This document shows positions 63,130 through 64,000 of a DNA stretch of 64,000 nt, in pieces. Under the pieces are notes generated by a model. It did no database searches and was not told the origin of the DNA. It saw only the letters and a list, made by a program, of their open reading frames with translations. The translations under genes were made by a program, and so were the position numbers. Position 1 is the stretch's first letter. Each line of letters opens with the position of its first letter. This stretch comes from Schistosoma mansoni (lineage: Eukaryota; Platyhelminthes; Trematoda; Strigeidida; Schistosomatidae): contig NC_031502.1 of the NCBI RefSeq assembly GCF_000237925.1, forward strand, positions 32,515,914 to 32,579,913. The letters run 5' to 3'.

Positions 63130-64000
63130 TTTTTAAGAATCTTATTTACAATAAAAAAATAATGAAAAGTTATTTCAACGAAGTGAACTGGTGAAATGGA
63201 ATAAAGAATAAGTTGGAGAAAAAACTAATGTATAGTAAAAGTAAAATTCCTAGGTGACATTTAAATGTTAAAATAAAAAATATTTATCATATTTACATAA
63301 TTAAACCTGACAACTAAATTTTACCTATTATTGTAAAAATGTATCAAGAATTTTATTTACTAACTATGGACTAAACAAAGCATACTTGATCTAGATAAGA
63401 TTCTAATAGTTGAATTGATGAGTCGATTTAAGCAAGACCACAATTTAAAACCTGGAAGCATTGGATGGCCGTTTCGTCCTAGTATGGGACCCCTCAAGCA
63501 GTGTGCATCAACGATTCCGATTAAAGTTTGACATTAACATTGCTGGATCTCAGCTCAATAGTCTAGAGGTTAAGCGTTCGTGAGCGAGACCAAAGATTCT
63601 GGGCTTGAGCACTGTGTGCCGGATCGTGGATGTGCATTGCTGAGGATTCCCATACTAGGACAAAACAGCGGTCCAGTGCATCCAGGTTTTCAATGTTAGT
63701 CTAGCTTAGATAGACTCATGAATCCAACCATTAGAGTAACTACAGCCTTCACCAATTCCCATTCTTATACTAATTAAAATTATCCAAACGAAAAATTGGC
63801 TAAACACTTTTTTATAACTAAGAAATAATCAGAAAGAGAAAGGTGGAGAGCAGAATATTAATTTTTTTAAATGAAATACATACAAAGTAAAACTGACTTT
63901 CGTTAAAAATAGGAAAATTGAAAAATTAAGGCAAGATAATGCATAAAGTGATCGGGTAAGAAGTAAGTTAATATCAAATATACCAAATCAATAACTAACG
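35173..64000 (-). CDS. RPS6KA: p90 ribosomal S6 kinase (RSK), C-terminal kinase part; 5' end outside window
   Basis: RSK is a cytosolic/nuclear Ser/Thr kinase activated by ERK. Its C-terminal CaMK-type kinase domain is phosphorylated by ERK and then switches on the N-terminal AGC kinase. Six exons with gt-ag borders, all phase 0, join to 299 residues: 60493-60404, 54048-53890, 44736-44575, 43281-43087, 36876-36730, 35319-35173. They cover this kinase domain from just after the beta-3 Lys to the C-terminus. [15 protein letters not shown] and the ERK-target loop [15 protein letters not shown] are intact. The tail has [17 protein letters not shown], matching the vertebrate LEPVGRSTLAQRR ERK-docking end. 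The exon with the glycine loop and the N-terminal kinase must lie beyond 64000. Introns are 1.3-9.2 kb and packed with repeats. Confidence 0.92.
35725..36239 (-). mobile_element. repeat B copy 1 (SINE-like retroposon, about 515 bp)
   Basis: On the - strand it starts GCCCGCAAATGCCCTGG and ends in ATATTTATGTGTATAAATAA. It is opposite in orientation to the other three copies. Flanks share TTTA(T/C)TTATGT, a probable target-site duplication. It lies in the last RSK intron. The family is unclassified; no clear pol III boxes were seen. Confidence 0.7.
36730..36876 (-). CDS. RPS6KA: RSK exon: alpha-H and alpha-I
   Basis: 49 codons: [32 protein letters not shown], then LLNDVSQTK. Acceptor gtttag|GAT; donor AAA|gtaagt. 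Confidence 0.94.
37058..37170 (+). repeat. SINE copy, tRNA-like head
   Basis: GACTCAGTGGTCTAAAGGTT (A-box region) then GAAACCGAAATTTCC and GGGAGTCATGG. The hammerhead tail is not recognisable. Confidence 0.45.
37684..37726. repeat. (AT)n microsatellite
   Basis: About 21 perfect units in an RSK intron. Confidence 0.95.
38196..38295 (-). repeat. hammerhead-SINE tail, Sm-alpha-like (degenerate)
   Basis: On the - strand CAGCTGAAAAGTCA, then GATCAAAAC, then TTGTCCTAGATTCCACTGC and TAGCCAC line up with the published schistosome hammerhead (CAGCTGATGAGTC, then GACGAAAC, then GTCCTGGATTCCACTGC). The cleavage-side strand is well kept and the core is mutated. It lies just before the RTE LINE at 38320. 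Confidence 0.6.
38936..39973 (+). pseudogene. RTE LINE endonuclease region
   Basis: One frame interrupted by a TGA at 39119, where LINE relatives read through with a residue before VSETRIQ. It keeps the APE motifs (about 39025, 39120, 39495-39530, 39715 and 39790). Confidence 0.8.
40560..41921 (+). pseudogene. RTE LINE reverse transcriptase and tail
   Basis: 453 codons from [20 protein letters not shown] motifs lie at about 40660-40720, 40875-40910, 41043-41100 and 41172-41205 (YADD). A stop at 41919 precedes a continuing tail with [16 protein letters not shown], which belongs to the same protein in relatives. Confidence 0.85.
42285..42400 (+). repeat. hammerhead-SINE tail (degenerate)
   Basis: CGATTCC, GACGAAAC and GAGTCCTGGATACCACTACC align with 48070-48120 and with the Sm-alpha cleavage strand. 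The CTGATGAG at 42323 is out of register with the aligned core and looks coincidental. Confidence 0.5.
42490..42545 (+). repeat. RTE 3'-tail remnant
   Basis: CCTACGTTGTAACTGACTGA repeats the end of the RTE at 42225-42255 (CTACGTTGTGACTGAATGA) with a longer CTGA run. It is a 3'-end-only copy. Confidence 0.5.
43087..43281 (-). CDS. RPS6KA: RSK exon: alpha-F to alpha-G
   Basis: 65 codons: [51 protein letters not shown]. Acceptor atatag|GTG; donor AAA|gtatgt. Confidence 0.95.
43472..43984 (+). mobile_element. repeat B copy 2
   Basis: Starts GCCCCCGAATGCCCTGGTAC and ends TATGTGTTCAAATAAATA running into (AT)n. The flanks share AAAGTTA (5' side 43463, 3' side about 44033), a probable target-site duplication with the AT tract as tail. 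In an RSK intron. Confidence 0.75.
43983..44024. repeat. (AT)n tract at the repeat B 3' end
   Basis: About 21 units, contiguous with the end of repeat B copy 2. Confidence 0.95.
44575..44736 (-). CDS. RPS6KA: RSK exon: catalytic loop, DFG and activation loop
   Basis: 54 codons: [13 protein letters not shown], then [16 protein letters not shown] and [15 protein letters not shown]. The Thr in TPCY is the ERK site of vertebrate RSK. Acceptor gccag|GTT; donor GAA|gtaaat. Confidence 0.95.
45090..45235 (-). repeat. SINE copy with intact CTGATGAGG core
   Basis: On the - strand CTGATGAGG (45181-45173), then GATGAAAC (to 45150), then ATCCAATGCTTCTTGG. The two core strands are present, but stem II and stem I pair poorly. 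The tail matches 63427-63525. Confidence 0.55.
46761..47060 (+). repeat. repeat A, left arm of inverted pair
   Basis: About 300 bp. It opens with a palindrome: CTACTTAT (46771-46778) and ATAAGTAG (46785-46792) around a 6-nt loop. It ends TACATTCGATTGTCCCC and TTGTTCACCAG. Other copies: 47260-47556 (-), 56748-57040, 23490-23790 and 24297-24480. No coding capacity; class unknown. Confidence 0.75.
47260..47556 (-). repeat. repeat A, right arm of inverted pair
   Basis: The reverse complement follows 46761-47060 throughout at about 80% by eye, including GATATCCACATAAGTAGTAT and the TACATTCGATTGTCCCCACC end. The arms are separated by about 200 bp, with the 3' ends facing each other. Confidence 0.75.
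47950..48138 (+). repeat. hammerhead-SINE copy (degenerate)
   Basis: GACGATTCCCGAATACGACG, AGACGTGAGTCCTAG, then TTTCACTGCTAGC align base for base with the Sm-alpha hammerhead and its downstream strand. It is followed by ATCCAACCCTGCTCAT and (AT)n. Confidence 0.55.
48139..48175. repeat. (AT)n microsatellite
   Basis: About 18 units directly after a SINE copy. Confidence 0.95.
48548..48662 (-). repeat. SINE copy with well-kept tRNA-like pol III promoter
   Basis: On the - strand GGCTGAGTGG (A box, 48658-48649) and GGTTCGACCCC (B box, 48606-48596), spaced as in a tRNA, with GATTGCTCGCAAAACCC between. A short tail CTGTTGAGGA follows. The acceptor stem does not pair, so it is a SINE head and not a tRNA gene. 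Confidence 0.65.
49250..49400 (+). repeat. diverged third copy of the 50.85-52.1 kb repeat
   Basis: GTACTATTTAAGCTTATG, CAGTCATTTATTC, CTGAAAAAGTGGATTACAT and CTAAAACTTTCTACTCATTG follow the arm at 51857-52115 in order. It continues past the arm into GGTATAATAAAAAA, which is probably the true 3' end. Confidence 0.6.
50854..51112 (-). repeat. 259-bp inverted repeat, left arm
   Basis: The reverse complement of 51857-52115 without gaps and with two mismatches by eye (about 99%). It lies in the 9.2 kb RSK intron. The - strand carries the hammerhead-like core at 50906-50875. It may be a terminal repeat of a Penelope-like element, which are known to have inverted or direct terminal repeats with hammerheads. 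Confidence 0.85.
50875..50906 (-). ncRNA. hammerhead-like core, left arm
   Basis: The identical sequence to 52063-52094 on the opposite strand. Confidence 0.4.
51113..51856. other. spacer of the 259-bp inverted repeat
   Basis: 744 bp with no recognisable RT or other frame. Confidence 0.6.
51857..52115 (+). repeat. 259-bp inverted repeat, right arm
   Basis: It carries the hammerhead-like core at 52063-52094. The near-identity with the left arm points to recent origin or gene conversion. Confidence 0.85.
52063..52094 (+). ncRNA. hammerhead-like core in the inverted repeat
   Basis: CTGAAGA, then GTGGC (52071-52075), loop TTACATTTA, GTCAC (52085-52089), then GAAAC. GTGGC and GTCAC pair in five base pairs (one G-U), as hammerhead stem II. 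The core has A for U in CUGAUGA. No clear GUC-type cleavage triplet follows, so activity is doubtful. Confidence 0.4.
53890..54048 (-). CDS. RPS6KA: RSK exon: hinge to alpha-E
   Basis: 53 codons with [36 protein letters not shown] and LSYLHSNM. Acceptor gattag|GTT; donor ATG|gtaagt. Confidence 0.93.
56748..57040 (+). repeat. repeat A copy
   Basis: GTGCTACTTGTGCTGATAG, GAATGCCTGACAGTAGAAG, GTTCACTACAATACT. The opening palindrome is partly kept (CTACTT and AAGTAG). In an RSK intron. Confidence 0.6.
57756..58271 (+). mobile_element. repeat B copy 3
   Basis: Starts GCCCCCCAATGCCCTGGTAC and ends TATGTGTTTAAATAAATAAA, immediately followed by a SINE copy. Apparent frames inside (such as the - strand frame at 57880-58083) recur in other copies as family sequence, not genes. 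Confidence 0.75.
58263..58430 (+). repeat. SINE copy next to repeat B
   Basis: CATGGGTTCAGTCTC (B-box region, about 58298), ATCGTGGATATCG, TTCTCATACTAG, then GTTTTCTGGTTTC and GGTTGTCTAACTGAGG. The order matches 63541-63745; the hammerhead is decayed. Confidence 0.55.
59935..60070 (-). repeat. SINE tail with paired hammerhead stem II
   Basis: On the - strand CTGATAA, GTCTC, loop, GAGAC, CAAAG, then CAGTGCTTCATG. Stem II (GTCTC/GAGAC) is perfect, while both core strands carry a change (CTGATGA, GAAA). Confidence 0.45.
60404..60493 (-). CDS. RPS6KA: RSK exon: beta-3 end and alpha-C helix
   Basis: 30 codons: [20 protein letters not shown] then [10 protein letters not shown], aligned to vertebrate [23 protein letters not shown]. 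Acceptor cattcag|ATT; donor GAT|gtaagt. Confidence 0.93.
61350..62000 (+). mobile_element. decayed RTE LINE tail, same family as 38.3-42.3 kb
   Basis: CTTGGGAGTCTCATTAG, GACGAAATCTCAGCACA and GCCTACCTCGACATGTAATG correspond to 41385, 41420 and 41775 in the RTE copy ([17 protein letters not shown]). Many small changes break the frame. It is an older relative than the 38.3 kb copy. Confidence 0.65.
62243..62758 (+). mobile_element. repeat B copy 4
   Basis: Starts GCCCCCCAAATGCCCTGG and ends TATGTGTTTAAATTAATTAA. The flanks share CTCATGA (62237 and about 62764), a target-site duplication. The 119-codon frame at 62457-62816 runs through the repeat and is not a gene. Confidence 0.78.
62956..62983. 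repeat. (AT)n microsatellite
   Basis: About 14 units. Confidence 0.95.
63090..63126. repeat. (AT)n microsatellite
   Basis: About 18 units. Ile-Tyr repeat frames across it are artefacts. Confidence 0.95.
63427..63525 (-). repeat. hammerhead SINE, tail half, inverted relative to 63541
   Basis: On the - strand GTCCCATACTAGGACGAAAC (63490-63471), then ATCCAATGCTTCCAGGTTTT. Stem II GTCC/GGAC and GACGAAAC are intact; CTTGAGG replaces CTGATGA and ATC replaces the GTC cleavage triplet. The head half is missing. Confidence 0.75.
63541..63745 (+). repeat. tRNA-derived SINE with hammerhead (Sm-alpha-like)
   Basis: tRNA-like head with A-box region CTCAGCTCAATAGTC (63549) and a worn B box GGGCTTGAGCAC (63601). 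Then GGATCGTGGATG, the hammerhead (63628-63683) and a tail CAGGTTTTCAATG, TAGTCTAGCTTAG, ACTCATGAATCC. This is the fullest SINE copy in the window. Schistosome Sm-alpha SINEs are pol III units that carry hammerheads. Confidence 0.8.
63628..63683 (+). ncRNA. hammerhead ribozyme motif in SINE
   Basis: Stem I strands GGATGTGCATTG (63628-63639) and CAGTGCATCC (63674-63683) pair with one bulge. The core reads CTGAGGA for CTGATGA, and ACAAAAC for ACGAAAC. Stem II uses TTCC and GGAC around CATACTA. The predicted cleavage triplet is GTC at 63671-63673. With two core changes, activity is probably weak or lost. Confidence 0.65.

Noticed and set aside
62828-63162. Ile-Tyr repeat proteins
   Set aside because: Translation of (AT)n microsatellites.

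Overview
The window is AT-rich, intron-rich metazoan DNA with long introns, very short first introns, and many retroelements of the kinds known from schistosome blood flukes: CR1- and RTE-type LINEs, Penelope-like pieces, a Ty3/Gypsy fossil, and tRNA-derived SINEs that end in hammerhead-ribozyme sequence, as in the Schistosoma Sm-alpha family. I infer a schistosome or close relative; the species cannot be told from the window.

Three host genes are supported exon by exon. (1) A clathrin light chain gene on the + strand (10845-12912, three coding exons). (2) A USP39/Sad1 tri-snRNP splicing factor on the - strand (21006 down to 13641, eight exons, 573 residues). Its 3' end faces the clathrin gene. 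(3) The C-terminal kinase half of a p90 ribosomal S6 kinase (RSK) on the - strand, six exons from 60493 down to the stop at 35173; its 5' part lies beyond 64000. The genes cover endocytosis, pre-mRNA splicing and MAPK signalling and show no operon-like or functional link.

Layout: 1-5.7 kb has no gene but holds two related LTR-like copies. 5.7-10.0 kb is a nearly intact CR1-type LINE on the - strand with ORF1 and ORF2 both open, and an older probable LINE tail lies at 10.4-10.75 kb. 10.8-21.0 kb holds the clathrin and USP39 genes, with an RTE fragment and a Penelope-like fragment in USP39 introns. 21.4-26 kb is an old broken Ty3/Gypsy element carrying LTR-like repeats at its ends and two later insertions. 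26-35 kb is gene-poor, with a Penelope-like RT remnant and a terminal-inverted-repeat element. 35-64 kb is the RSK locus; its introns hold a 3.9 kb antisense RTE LINE, four copies of an unclassified retroposon of about 515 bp, SINE copies, two large inverted repeats and long (AT)n tracts.

The most unusual structures are a 259-bp inverted repeat with only two mismatches by eye and a hammerhead-like core in each arm (50.85-52.1 kb), a second inverted pair of a 300-bp repeat (46.76-47.56 kb), and a head-to-head pair of hammerhead SINEs (63.43-63.75 kb). No CRISPR array, rRNA or functional tRNA gene was seen.
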